Below, in pieces: positions 24,646 through 35,283 of a DNA stretch of 64,000 nucleotides (positions are counted from its first letter, which is position 1; each line of letters starts with the position of its first letter). The DNA comes from Liolophura sinensis (taxonomy: Eukaryota; Mollusca; Polyplacophora; Chitonida; Chitonidae). A program made the translations under genes and the position numbers. The stretch is from the NCBI RefSeq assembly GCF_032854445.1, contig NC_088303.1, positions 24,003,501 to 24,067,500 on the forward strand. The letters are read 5' to 3'. The notes beneath the pieces were generated by a model. That model saw nothing but the letters and a program-made list of their open reading frames with translations, did not search any database and was not told the origin of the DNA.

Positions 24646-26370
24646 CCGATGAAATTTGCACGTTTCAAACAACAGTTGCGTCTTTCCACTTTCGTTGAAA
24701 ACTCTTGACTGTTTCTCGTTATGCAATTCGGCCATAATTTCTTGTGTTCTTTCTCTGGTGGTGTTATGCATAAACGTTGTTTTAGACAATAAGCTTGGTA
24801 TTATTGACCCAGAACGTTCACTGCGATAACTGATGATTTCAACACGAATATCTGTTAGGATGCCCAGATTCTATGAATGTTATTATTAAACGTAAAAATA
24901 ATAATTAATTCCATAAACAGATGAACAAAAAAAGTCGGTAAGCTGGTAAATAGTCATTTATCAATTTATCCTTCATTATTTCCAATTTTTAATCGAAATC
25001 ATAATCAGTATGACAAACAAAAAAATGCCTTTTTCATAAATTAGATAGTGGTAATGAACATTGAATATTTATCATGACAGTAATGTCGCCGTTGGGGATA
25101 ATGATATTTTCATTTAATTATAATAATACGTTTAATACGTAATCATAATGAACATTTGCCATGAAGTGGTGCAAATTCACAATGGAATAAAATGAAATAA
25201 TCTTGAAAACGAGGACGTCAAATTTGTGACGAAATCGTGTTTGGAAACTTTTTTGCAGATATCATTTACTATCCTTCACATATCCTCTATTAGGCTACAC
25301 TAACAGTCACAACGTTTTAAGAGTGTCATGGGACTTACAGAAGAGGGATTTCATCTCCAGATGACGGAATGTCATTTAGAAAATTGTTTCATTAATAGTT
25401 ATATATCGTTATTTGGGATGAAATTTGTATGTACATTACAAACTTAAGTGCCTCTGTACTTTGGTTTGGTCCACGTCGGGTTTTCAAATAAGGATATAAC
25501 ACGTATCTTAGAAATACATCAACCAAAGCAACAGACGCTACATCCTGTTCCTCTTTAATCTTAGTAAAAATTCCTCAAGTTTAATTCATAAAAGTATATA
25601 TCATCTAGCTGAATTCTAGAAACATTACATTGTGCGTTAGCTTAAAAGCAGCACGGAATTCAGGAATAGAGCTCCAATACGAAAACTGGTTTTCCCAACA
25701 GACTGGTGTAGTTCAAAAGCACTCATGAATCAATTTCAAAAGCATTGGATTACAATGCATATATTCAAATAGCCCCAAGGAGCCATAAGTAAAACAAATC
25801 ACGATAGATTGTCTTATAGTTCTACGTGGCTGGATAGCAGACTGGCTGACTAACAGCTCGTCCGTCTTGTTTAACACTCTCCCCATCCAACTTCGCACAG
25901 ACAGTTATGTAGAAAAGCTTTAGAATAAACTATTTAATGATAAGGTCCATTAATGGCCAAGTCGCACAAGGATCTCATGTGATTTGGGACTAGCTGTCAG
26001 CAGACGTGAATAATGCACGCAGTGCCCGTTTCACACATATAAATCAGAGTAGACGCTCATCATTCCTATATGGATAGATCGATAGTGAACTTGAATTGAA
26101 GTAGAAAGCTATCTACAAGTTTCTATAGACAATATAAGAGTTTGTTCTGGCCTTCAACACTTAGCCACTTTGTCGATTTGGTGATGTCAGAATAAGGTGA
26201 TTTATCGAACATTCCGCTGTCGTAAATCATTTAAATAGCCTTTTCAATCGCATTTAAAACAATACAGCTGTCTGTGTATCTGCAGGATTTAAGTGCGAAC
26301 TAAAGTAACACTAAGTACGTTAACAGTAAGAAGAGTCTAAATCCACAAGTTGACAAGGTAACGAATGATT
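24646..26370. other. Non-coding stretch, nothing recognised
   Basis: Very AT-rich around 24,880-25,200. No exon, RNA gene or repeat family could be assigned. Confidence 0.5.
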
Positions 26371-26374
26371 GCTA

Positions 26375-26575
26375 AGTCGCCCTCCAACTGACGGAATACA
26401 AAGTCGTCGCATTTTGCGTAAATCTTCTACTAAGATTCGTGAATTGTATATCTGCAGAGGCCAAGGTGATTGTAATGGAAGTTTTCACTGTTGCTGTACA
26501 TTATAATGTTATTTCACAGTGTTTTAAACTTTCGAGAAGTATCAAAAGCATGTTCCAAAGCTGATATCGACCGTA
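26375..26575 (+). repeat. Dispersed repeat family C, copy 1
   Basis: Aligned by eye with 31,468-31,662. Shared blocks are 'caaagtcgt', 'gcgtaaat.tt', 'gattc.t..tgaattg.at.tc', 'gcaga.gccaaggtga', 'gaagttttcactgttgctgt', 'ttataatgtta' and 'ccaaagc.gat.tc'. Confidence 0.6.
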
Positions 26576-27354
26576 CAGTATATAGCCCAATCCGCATATA
26601 TATATGTGTCCCTGCTTAAGTCCCATTTCACATCTCCTATATAGTTTATGTTAAAGTTGTTTTTTGCATAATTTTGCTCATTAAATGACGCTAGCAGAAT
26701 TTCCTGGGTGATCCAGGTGGAAAAGCTTAGAAGTACCTTAATCAAGAGTTGGTTATTATATGCAGAAATTATTAAAGAGCAACCTTTGTAAAGCTTTTTC
26801 ATGAACCAGGCAGTATATTGATGATCCCTGCAGGGACAATACATAACATCAATATTTTGGGCGACGTTGAAAGAAATCTGTCCATCATCGTTGGGTTTGA
26901 AGGAGATAACAGATATTCCTGACGGTACGTCTTACTTGGACCTCTATTTGAACAAGGATGATCAAAGTCTTGTCTTTCGCCTTCAGTGTGAAAAAAATAA
27001 TATACTAAGGGTCCTGTATACGACATATATGCATATCTCGCATTTAACCTTTGCTTGAACCTGTGTAAAAATGGGCTGATGTATGCCATAAGTTATTGAT
27101 TCAAAATATTTTCCAGTAAACGTTTACTGGAATATTTATCTTGGTAAAATTTTAATGGTGATGAGTAAACCTTCACTGGAACATTTACTTAAAAACAGAC
27201 AGCCCGACTGAAGCTGTTTCATTAAATGCTTCGGTAAAGGTTTACTGAAATAAGTGCAACTGGTCTTTACACGTTTCAGTAAACCCTTACACATTTTTTC
27301 CTAAACATTCTTTGAAATGTGGCACAAAATCAAAACATATCAGACAATTTTTAT
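26576..27354. other. Non-coding stretch before the 50-bp minisatellite
   Basis: Several short variants of 'aacctttactgaa', 'gtaaacgtttactggaa' and 'gtaaaccttcactggaac' recur at 27,110-27,300, an irregular local repeat. No gene is recognised. Confidence 0.45.
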
Positions 27355-28875
27355 TTGGGGGGGGGATCAGGCTTTGTCCACCGCAACACTATCAGGAAAA
27401 CCCTCCTTGGGGGGAATCGGGCTTTATCCGCTGTAACACTATCAGGACAACCTTCCTTTGGGGGGAATCGGGCTTTATCCGCTGTAACTCTATCAGGACA
27501 ACCTTCCTTGGGGGGAATCAGGTTCTGTCTGCTGTAACACTATCAGGACAATACTCCTTGAGGAGAATAAGGCTTTGTCCGCTGTAACACTATCAGGACA
27601 ACCTTCCTTGAGGAGAATCAGGCTTTGTCCGCTGTAACACTATCAGGACAACCTTCCTTGGGAGGGATCGGGCTATATCCACTGTAACACTATCAGGACA
27701 ACCATCTTTGAGGAGAATCGGGCTTTATCCGCTGTAACACTATCAGGACAACCATCCTTGAGGAGAATCGGGCTTTGTCCGCTGTAACACTATCAGGACA
27801 GCCCCCCTTGGAGGGAATCGGGCTTTGTCCGCTGTAACACTATCAGGACAACCTTCCTTGAGGAGAATAAGGCTTTGTCCGCTGTAACACTATCAGGACA
27901 ACCCTACTTGAGGAGAATAAGGCTTTGTCCGTTGTAACACTATCAGGACAACCATCCTTGAGGGGAATCAGGCTCTGTCTGCTGTAACACTATCAGGACA
28001 ACCATCCTTGAGGAGAATCAGGCTCTGTCTGCTGTAACACTATCAGGACAACCATCCTTGAGGAGAATCAGGCTTTGTCTGCTGTAACACTATCAGGACA
28101 ACCTTCCTTGGGAGGAATCGGGCTTTGTCCGCTGTAACACTATCAGGACAACCTTCCTTGAGGAGAATCAGGCTTTGTCCGCTGTAACACTATCAGGACA
28201 ACCTTCCTTGAGGAGAATCGGGTTCTGTCTGCTGTAACACTATCGGGAACCCTCCTTGGGGGGAATCGGGCTTTATCCGCTGTAACACTATCAGGACAAC
28301 CTCCCTTGAGGAGAATAAGGCTATGTCCGCTGTAACACTATCAGGACAACCTTCCTTGAGGAGAATAAGGCTTTGTCCGCTGTAACACTATCGGGACAAC
28401 CCTCCTTGAAGAGAATAAGGCTTTGTCCGCTGTAACACTATCAGGACTACCCTCCTTGAGGGGAATCAGGCTTTGCCCGCTGTCACACTATCAGAACAAC
28501 CCTCCTTGGGGGGAATCGGGCTTTATCCGCTGTAACACTATCAGGACAACCATCCTTTAGGAGAATAAGGCTTTGTCCGCTGTAACACTATCAGGACAAC
28601 CCTCCTTGAGGAGAATCAGGCTTTGTCCGCTGTAACATTATCAGGACAACCGTCCTTGAGGAGAATCAGGCTTTGTCCGCTGTAACACTATCAGGACTAC
28701 CCTCCTTGAGGGGAATCAGGCTCTGTCTGCTGTAACACTATCAGGACAATACTCCTTGAGGAGAATTAGGCTTTGTTCCCTGTAACACTATCAGGACAGT
28801 CTTCCTTGAGGGGAATCCGGCTTTGTCCCGTGTAACATTATCAGGACTACCCTCCTTGAGAGTAATCAGGCTTTC
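27355..28875. repeat. 50-bp minisatellite, about 30 copies
   Basis: Units of 50 bp run without interruption across about 1.5 kb, with the consensus core 'gctgtaacactatcaggaca' and a variable 'accttccttgaggagaatca' half. Variation clusters in three places: 'gagga' against 'gggggg', 'aatcgg', 'aatcagg' or 'aataagg', and 'tttgtcc', 'tttatcc' or 'tctgtct'. Some variant pairs recur, which implies local block duplication. Because 50 is not a multiple of three, the frame rotates and the short open frames at its 5' end are incidental. Confidence 0.96.
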
Positions 28876-29569
28876 AGACACCTTCAAATGGTGAGACAAT
28901 AACCATTGTGCCTGCTGTTCAAGTGCTGCATCATCTGATAATAAAAGATTAGGCGGAATTTGAAGGTTTGCGCACAGGTAAAGTCAGATAAAACAATATT
29001 GACAGTGACGGTGAACATTGTGAAGTCTACACAAACTACAACCACAGAACTTAAGGTGATCTTTGGCGTCACCTTACGTGTCAAAATTCTGAACAAGACC
29101 ACTCAGAATTCTAGGCCGTGCTGATGTTTTTAATATCAGTAAGTCACCATACAAATACAAAATGTATCATATATGCAAAGATTAGATTAGCTTCGTTTCG
29201 TTTTCACAGCTCATCAGGTACCTCAGAGCGTATCTGAAAACTCCCGACTCTATAGCGGAAGACGCCAGCCAGAATCCGGAAAAGCGGACAGGCAAGAAAA
29301 CACCCAGCACGTACTGCGGTATGAGGAGAGGCTTCCTCCTTAAATAAGATATCTCAAAAGCCTAGTCAGACTTTCTTTTCTTTTTTTAAAATGTTTATGT
29401 ATGGATGTTTTTATATTGTCACCGCCTTCTGTACAGTTAAGGATATATTTTTGCAGATCAAATCTCTAGAAAACGTTACACTTCATTCTGACTTAGACTA
29501 CATTTTTAGCTTACATTTTCTGCCTTACACCGATTGCAAAAAAAACATTCTGGGCTTGTAGAATAGCTT
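28876..29569. other. Non-coding stretch between two tandem arrays
   Basis: A 72-codon minus frame (28,884-29,102) shows no motif. Nothing else is supported. Confidence 0.45.
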
Positions 29570-30000
29570 TATTCGTGACCTTTGAAATAGCTTTTTTGAA
29601 ATCTTACATCGCCTTTGGAATACTCGGTCGCCTGAGGAATAACCTAACATCTCTTGCGGTAAAATAATCTCCGTTTCCTATGGAACAAGCTAACACACTA
29701 CAATCGCCTGTGGAACAACTCAACATCGATCCTGGAATAATCTTCGTCGCCTATAGAAAAACTTAACATCGCCTATAGACACATCTTCTGTAGAACAACT
29801 TAACATCGCCTATGGAGCAGCCTAACATCTCCTGTGAAACAACCTAATATCGCCTATGGAGCAGCCTAACATCTAGTGTGAAACAACCTAATATCGCCTA
29901 TGGAGCAGCCTAACATCTCCTTTGAAACAACCTAACATCGCCTGTGGAGCAGCGTAACATCTCCTTTGAAACAACCTTACATCGTATAAGCAACAAACTA
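29570..30000. repeat. Degenerate 22-bp repeat with 44-bp higher-order units
   Basis: Related 22-bp units such as 'aacatcgcctatggagcagcc' and 'taacatctcctgtgaaacaa' alternate. At 29,810-29,980 the alternation is regular and gives 44-bp composite units; before 29,780 the units are irregular. This two-level structure is visible directly. Confidence 0.75.
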
Positions 30001-31467
30001 ACGTGGCTTGTTAACCTTCGTCGCCTGTGGAAGACCTTGCGTCAACTGTGTTGCCTTCAATCTTGCCGATGAAATTATTACATCTCCAGTGGATTATCTA
30101 CCATGACTTGTAAGATTCTTTTCAACAGTCCAGTGTACAAATCTCTGTTTTATCCTCCTCAAACCACAAAGAGATGTTCCTACGGGCTCTGGTAAACGTT
30201 TTTTTTTTTGTTTTTTTTTTTGGCTCAGCTGGGTTGTTTGGATATGATTAAATTTTCTGCGTTATCACAGCCGCGTCTTCTCCTACATTTTAGGTCACGT
30301 GACACCCCTTCCACGCTCCACAGCTTCCACCTGTCTCACAAAGGCAACATCTGGAATTTTTTCTCTATATTTGTACACTTCTGTGGATATTGGCTTATTC
30401 TTAGTTTATGTAAACCCTGTTACATGGCGTCATGTGTTTGTACGTTCTGTTAGTGAGTGGGATGTGCGTAAAATGGTGATCTGCCAATGTAGCATTGCTG
30501 CAGTAGATATTTAAGTCCTAAATTCCGAATTGTACCTATATGTAGCTAATAATATATAACGTAAAAAATTCTCTGTCCTCATCATACTGTCGGTTCTTAA
30601 ATTAGATGTCATTCTACAATGCAATGATATTCTCTAGCAAATATTTTCATACAAATAAAGCATATAACGGTTCTGTACATTTATATCCTCACGTTTTTGT
30701 TATCCCTTCGTTTAAATCGATTTTGAGACGCACATGTTATTTGTGACTTCTGATCGATTTCTCTGGTGTAGCCTCGTTTACCGTTAGCAGAGCTTCAATC
30801 ACTTGTAAAGTGATTTTATTGTTGTGAGACGTTTCATTTATTGGAGGCTGCTAAACGTATAACAGAAATCGCTCTGCTGGACATTTTACATTTCACGATC
30901 TGAATGTGTTCGTTATATCATTATCGGGAGGTGACATTCGTTTTTCTTGTCTAATAAACATTTGGTATATATCGGTATGGAATAATGCTTGTAGATCATG
31001 TCAATAGTACATTTCACGTAGTTAAGTAATTTAATTACCGGTATATTTATATTCTTTGTCAGTGGCAATGTTCGTAAGCATAAAAGTGTATAACATTTCC
31101 TGGAGTCATCTTGGTTTCTTTATAGTATCTACATCAACTTTTCTCAAGTAACGTATTGATTTTCAAGAGCGCAGTATTTTCTGATCGAAAAGGTCAGCCT
31201 CGATCCTCAACACCCTCCTGTCGTTTACTGTTGGGCTCAACAGCTGCTCTTGAAGTTCACGTACGCTCTATGACAAACATCGCCCTACATCGTGACATGT
31301 AATTTGACTGAAGAGACGTGCGTCAAAGTTAGATCAAAATGGCGGAGACGTTTGATTTACAACACAGCGTGTGAATGTGCGCCGGAATAAGGCATAATGT
31401 TTTTGATTTCAATGACTTCCCGTGTCTTCGTTGATGATTCCAGATAATGTTTAGGTAGGAGAGTGCA
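30001..31467. other. Non-coding stretch, nothing recognised
   Basis: Short frames only, including 81 codons plus at 30,208-30,453 and 80 codons minus at 31,329-31,571; the latter overlaps repeat C. No exon is recognised. Confidence 0.45.
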
Positions 31468-31662
31468 TTTGTCAAAGTCGTTGGATTCCGCGTAAATTTC
31501 ATACCACGATTCATATCATGGGTGAATTGCATGTCCGCAGACGCCAAGGTGAATGTTGTGAAAGTTTTCATTGTTGCTCTACTTTATAATGTTAAGTTCA
31601 CAGTCTTTTACGCTTTCAAGGCGTATAAGACAAGCTAAATTCCCAAAGCAGATGTCTTTAAG
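31468..31662 (+). repeat. Dispersed repeat family C, copy 2
   Basis: Same block order as the copy at 26.4 kb: 'gcagacgccaaggtgaatgt', 'gaaagttttcattgttgctc' and 'cccaaagcagatgtc'. It abuts a family B copy directly. Confidence 0.6.
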
Positions 31663-31815
31663 CAGTTACTTGAACAGACAGAATAAACTCTAGCTGAGGT
31701 AAATTGACAAGATGCCATGTTTCACCGATTACTTGTGACCATCAGGCCACTATTATCTTGTCGTCACTGTTCTGGTTTTACTCTCTATGTTGTAAGTCTT
31801 TATATTCACGCTTAA
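31655..31815 (+). repeat. Dispersed repeat family B, copy beside the copia element
   Basis: Contains 'gcagttacttgaacagacag', 'aataaactctagctgaggta', 'caccgattacttgtgaccat' and 'tctatgttgtaagtctttat'. It lies 140 bp upstream of the LTR retrotransposon. Confidence 0.6.
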
Positions 31816-31956
31816 ATACTTGTTCCCAGTCCCTATCATTTTGTATTATCACGAATCTATGGTAGATCTTTTTATTAAACTAAAATTTAAGAAATGATGT
31901 ATAAAATTTTGAAAGTACAAAGCCACGGCTTTATAAATGAAGTCCCAAAATTGGCC

Positions 31957-32181
31957 TGTGAATCCTGTCCAGTTTCATTGTCGGACACTTTGTTTATACT
32001 ACGTCATACTACTTCCTGTGAAGCGAGACTGTTATATACCTCCGGAAGCAGGAGAGTCAGACGATAGCTCAAGCGAGCACGTGTTGACATCGTGGTGAAT
32101 TTTGTCTTGTATAGTCCGGAATAAAAGTAGTATTGCATAGTTAAAGAACAGTGTTTATTGAAGTAATTTAGCGGAGTATCA
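31957..32181 (+). repeat. 5' LTR of the copia element
   Basis: 225 bp, TGTGAATCC...TATCA. It holds a TATA-like 'gttatata' and a polyadenylation signal 'aataaa' inside 'ccggaataaaagtag'. These probably mark the U3 promoter and the R region; the exact U3/R/U5 borders cannot be read. Confidence 0.95.
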
Positions 32182-32182
32182 C

Positions 32183-32194
32183 TGGTAGCAGTAC
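32183..32194 (+). promoter_or_regulatory. Primer binding site, initiator Met tRNA type
   Basis: 'tggtagcag' starts two bases after the LTR and matches the complement of the ...CTGCTACCA 3' end of metazoan initiator Met tRNA for nine bases. The match stops after that, which is shorter than usual. Confidence 0.7.
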
Positions 32195-32202
32195 AGCGTG
32201 AA

Positions 32203-34965
32203 ATGGCAACTAATTACAAACAGCCTCCACGGTTTGACGACCAGACAGCCTTCGAGACGTGGACAAACGAAGTAGAAATATGGCGTCGGGTAACAGATTT
32301 ACCAGCCGAAAAACAAGCCCTGGCACTTTCACTATCTTTATCAGGAAGGGCCCGAGAAACAGCTATGGAACTGCCTGTTGACGAATTAGCCTCAAGAGGT
32401 GGTATGGACATTTTGTTGACAAAATTAAAAACTGTATTTCAGAAAGAGATTAAAGACGCATCATACGAAGCCTACTCCAAATTTGACACTTACCGAAAAT
32501 CTACCGATCAGTCAATGACAGAATACATAATTGGATTTGAACAATGTTACAATAAAGCCAGAAAGTTTGAAATGACTTTGCCAGATGCGGTTCTCGCCTT
32601 CAAGCTGTTAGACAGTGCAAACCTGTCTCACCAAGAACGACAACTTGCGCTTACAGCTGCTACAGACTTAACATTTGATGCAATGAAAGGGTCCTTAAAA
32701 CGAATTTTTGGTAATGGCTCAAATTCAGACACCCGTTTTGAAGGAATTCAAGTTAAAACTGAGAGTGCTTTTTACACACAGAGAACCCCCATGCAAAATA
32801 AACAAGCATTTAACTCCACTCAAGACATAAGGACCCAAGAACCATTAAAAGGAACTAACCCCTTGAACAGATTTGGAAAGCGTTCTCGGTGTGCAATCTG
32901 TCAAAGTACTTACCACTGGGCCAAAGACTGCCCTCATAGAATACAGGGAAATGTTAATATAACGGAGATTCAACCAGAAGACACAGAAAGTTGTAACATT
33001 ACACTTTTTGCTAAAGAGACCGGACAGGAATGTGAGTTTGAAGTTTTTATGGCTGAAGCAAGCTCAGCTGCTGTAATTGATACCGCATGTACAAGAACAG
33101 TGTGTGGTGCTACATGGCTTGAGGATTATATATCAAAACTTGAAAATCAGCAGAAAATTATAGAAACTGAAAACAGTGTGAAAAAGTTTAAGTTTGGGGA
33201 TGGAAATGTAGTGCAGTCAACAAAATGTGTAACTATTCCAGCAAAGATTGGACGGACATGCTGTAGTATAAAAACTGAAGTTGTAGATGCTAATATTCCT
33301 CTTCTTTTGAGCAAGGCTTCTCTGAAAAAAGCTGGAGCAATTCTGGACTTAGAAAATGACAAAGCTATAATGTTTGATGAACCTGTCACACTTAACTTCA
33401 CTTCAAGTGGGCATCATTGTATTGATATTCTAGACCAAAAATGTGTGGAAGATGATAAGTTGAACAGTCTGGAAGTGTTGTCTGTTTTGGATATCTCAAA
33501 AATGTGTAAACAAGAACAACAAAAAACATTAGCCAAAATACACAAGCAATTTGGCCACGCATCAACTGATCGGATGTCCTGTTTATTAAAAGGTGCTGGA
33601 CAGAATGTTAATGTTTTTTCGGGAAACTTACAGGAATTGGTAGAAAACTGTGACATTTGTAAAAAACACAAAAAACCCAGGCCCAAACCAGCTGTTAGCC
33701 TGCCTCTGGCCACCTCATTTAATGAAACAGTAGCCATGGATCTTCATGAATTACAACCAGGTGTTTGGTACTTGCACATCATTGATCTCTTTACAAGATT
33801 TAGTGCAGGATGTATTGTTAAAACAAAACAAGCTTCAGAAATCACAGCAAGATTTATTCAACACTGGATAGGCATACATGGGGCTCCTCAAAAAGTTTTC
33901 ACAGATAATGGTGGGGAATTCAACAATTCTGAATTCAGAGACATGGCGGAAAATTTCAACATTCAGGTTCTCACTACAGCAGCATACTCTCCATGGAGTA
34001 ATGGCGTAGTTGAACGACATAACCAAACGCTTACGAGCACATTATTGAAAATTAGAGCAGATAACAACATTGACTGGGAAACAGGACTTAGCTGGGCCTT
34101 GATGGCGAAAAACTCCATGCATAATGAACAAGGTTTTAGTCCACATCAGCTAGTTTTCGGTAAAAGCCCCAATCTGCCGTCTGTTGTAAGTGACATGCCT
34201 CCAGCATTGGAGGGTACTTCAATGAGCTCTGTTGTGGGAAAACATATCACTGCGCTGCACGCTGCACGTAAAGCGTATGCTGAATCGGAATGTTCTGAAA
34301 AAATTCGTCGAGCACTGCGGAAAAAGGCGCCCTCATCCACAGAGAAATTTTGCACTGGGGATATGGTTTACTACAAGCGCATAGACAGCCCTGAATGGAA
34401 AGGACCAGGGGTTGTGATTGGTCAGGACGGTGCTGTGACATTTGTGCGACATGGAGGTACATGTATCCATGTTCATCACTCAAGACTACAAAAAATTACA
34501 CGTCAAGCAGAGATTGAAGAGGATCTTGAATTAAAGGGGTTTCAGTCTGAACAAGGTTCTGTCAGTGTGGACAAAAATTCGAAAAATATTTTGGAAGATA
34601 ACTATGAAACCTCTGATGATGATTATGGTCCAGAAGCAGGCAGTGACAAATATGCTTTGCATCAACAACAGACTCTGCTCAGCAATATTAAGATTGGCCA
34701 GGAGGTAAAATTCATGCAGAATGGAATTTCTCATACAGCACAAATCCTTAGTAGGGCAGGGAAGGTCACTGGTAAATATGTGCACTGGTACAACGTTCAA
34801 TTCTCTGAGCCAGGCGACAAAGCCGGTAAACAAGGATCTGTGAATTTGAGCAAAGTGGATATTCTTGAAGTTCGAAATGTTGAAAGTTTAAGTGGTTCTT
34901 CTCATGATAATGTGTTTAACATTGAGGATGTTTCTTTTGATAAAGCTAAGCTGGAAAAGAAATGA
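32203..34965 (+). CDS. gag-pol: copia gag-protease-integrase reading frame
   Basis: The frame of 920 codons starts at the first ATG after the primer site (MATNYKQPPRF). Residues 1-225 are a copia-type Gag. A CX2CX4HX4C zinc knuckle lies at residues 230-243 (Cys230, Cys233, His238, Cys243) and would bind the packaged RNA. A retroviral-type aspartic protease motif VIDTACT follows, with the catalytic Asp at 293. Integrase has the HHCC zinc finger (His447, His452, Cys483, Cys486) and catalytic Asp513, Asp568 (TDNGGEF) and Glu604 (VVERHN). Integrase thus looks complete. Gag and Pol appear to share one frame without a stop between them, as in many copia elements. The frame then runs into a stop at 34,963-34,965, just before reverse transcriptase. 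Confidence 0.93.
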   Translation: MATNYKQPPRFDDQTAFETWTNEVEIWRRVTDLPAEKQALALSLSLSGRARETAMELPVDELASRGGMDILLTKLKTVFQKEIKDASYEAYSKFDTYRKSTDQSMTEYIIGFEQCYNKARKFEMTLPDAVLAFKLLDSANLSHQERQLALTAATDLTFDAMKGSLKRIFGNGSNSDTRFEGIQVKTESAFYTQRTPMQNKQAFNSTQDIRTQEPLKGTNPLNRFGKRSRCAICQSTYHWAKDCPHRIQGNVNITEIQPEDTESCNITLFAKETGQECEFEVFMAEASSAAVIDTACTRTVCGATWLEDYISKLENQQKIIETENSVKKFKFGDGNVVQSTKCVTIPAKIGRTCCSIKTEVVDANIPLLLSKASLKKAGAILDLENDKAIMFDEPVTLNFTSSGHHCIDILDQKCVEDDKLNSLEVLSVLDISKMCKQEQQKTLAKIHKQFGHASTDRMSCLLKGAGQNVNVFSGNLQELVENCDICKKHKKPRPKPAVSLPLATSFNETVAMDLHELQPGVWYLHIIDLFTRFSAGCIVKTKQASEITARFIQHWIGIHGAPQKVFTDNGGEFNNSEFRDMAENFNIQVLTTAAYSPWSNGVVERHNQTLTSTLLKIRADNNIDWETGLSWALMAKNSMHNEQGFSPHQLVFGKSPNLPSVVSDMPPALEGTSMSSVVGKHITALHAARKAYAESECSEKIRRALRKKAPSSTEKFCTGDMVYYKRIDSPEWKGPGVVIGQDGAVTFVRHGGTCIHVHHSRLQKITRQAEIEEDLELKGFQSEQGSVSVDKNSKNILEDNYETSDDDYGPEAGSDKYALHQQQTLLSNIKIGQEVKFMQNGISHTAQILSRAGKVTGKYVHWYNVQFSEPGDKAGKQGSVNLSKVDILEVRNVESLSGSSHDNVFNIEDVSFDKAKLEKK

Positions 34966-35283
34966 AGTGTATGTGGAAGTGAAAGATGAGGGACAGCGTT
35001 GTGTGTCGACGAAGTGGATATGTACTCTGAAAGAAAAAGCGGAAGGGATACAGCCGAAAGTAGGCCTTGTGGCAAGAGGTTTTGAGGAACTTGACAAAGA
35101 CCTGCCAAAAGATTCACCAACGTGTTCTTCAGAGTCGCTGCACTTGATAATAGCAATGTTTGCTCAAAATAAGTGGCAGCCATTTTCCATGGATATCAAG
35201 ACAGCATTCTTACAAGGGTCTCCTCTTTCTAGAGAACTGTATGTACGACCGCCATTGGAAGCAAATGCCAGTGGAACTGTTTG
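34925..35283 (+). pseudogene. copia reverse transcriptase, N-terminal part, shifted frame
   Basis: In the next frame the expected continuation appears: EVYVEVKDEGQRCVSTKW at the entry of copia reverse transcriptase, then the MDIKTAFLQG block that holds the first catalytic Asp, and ELYVRPP. It is open from inside the upstream frame and stops at 35,281-35,283. The switch point lies near 34,945-34,955, where a short stretch of the family's usual sequence seems to be missing. Integrase upstream and this segment cannot be made as one chain without a frame change. Confidence 0.85.

Noticed and set aside
27312-27587. Open frames over the 50-bp array
   Set aside because: The unit is not a multiple of three and the frames simply follow the repeat until a stop.
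27355-28875. CRISPR array
   Set aside because: Units are contiguous 50-bp repeats whose variable half differs only by point changes, with no unique spacers; the genome is eukaryotic.
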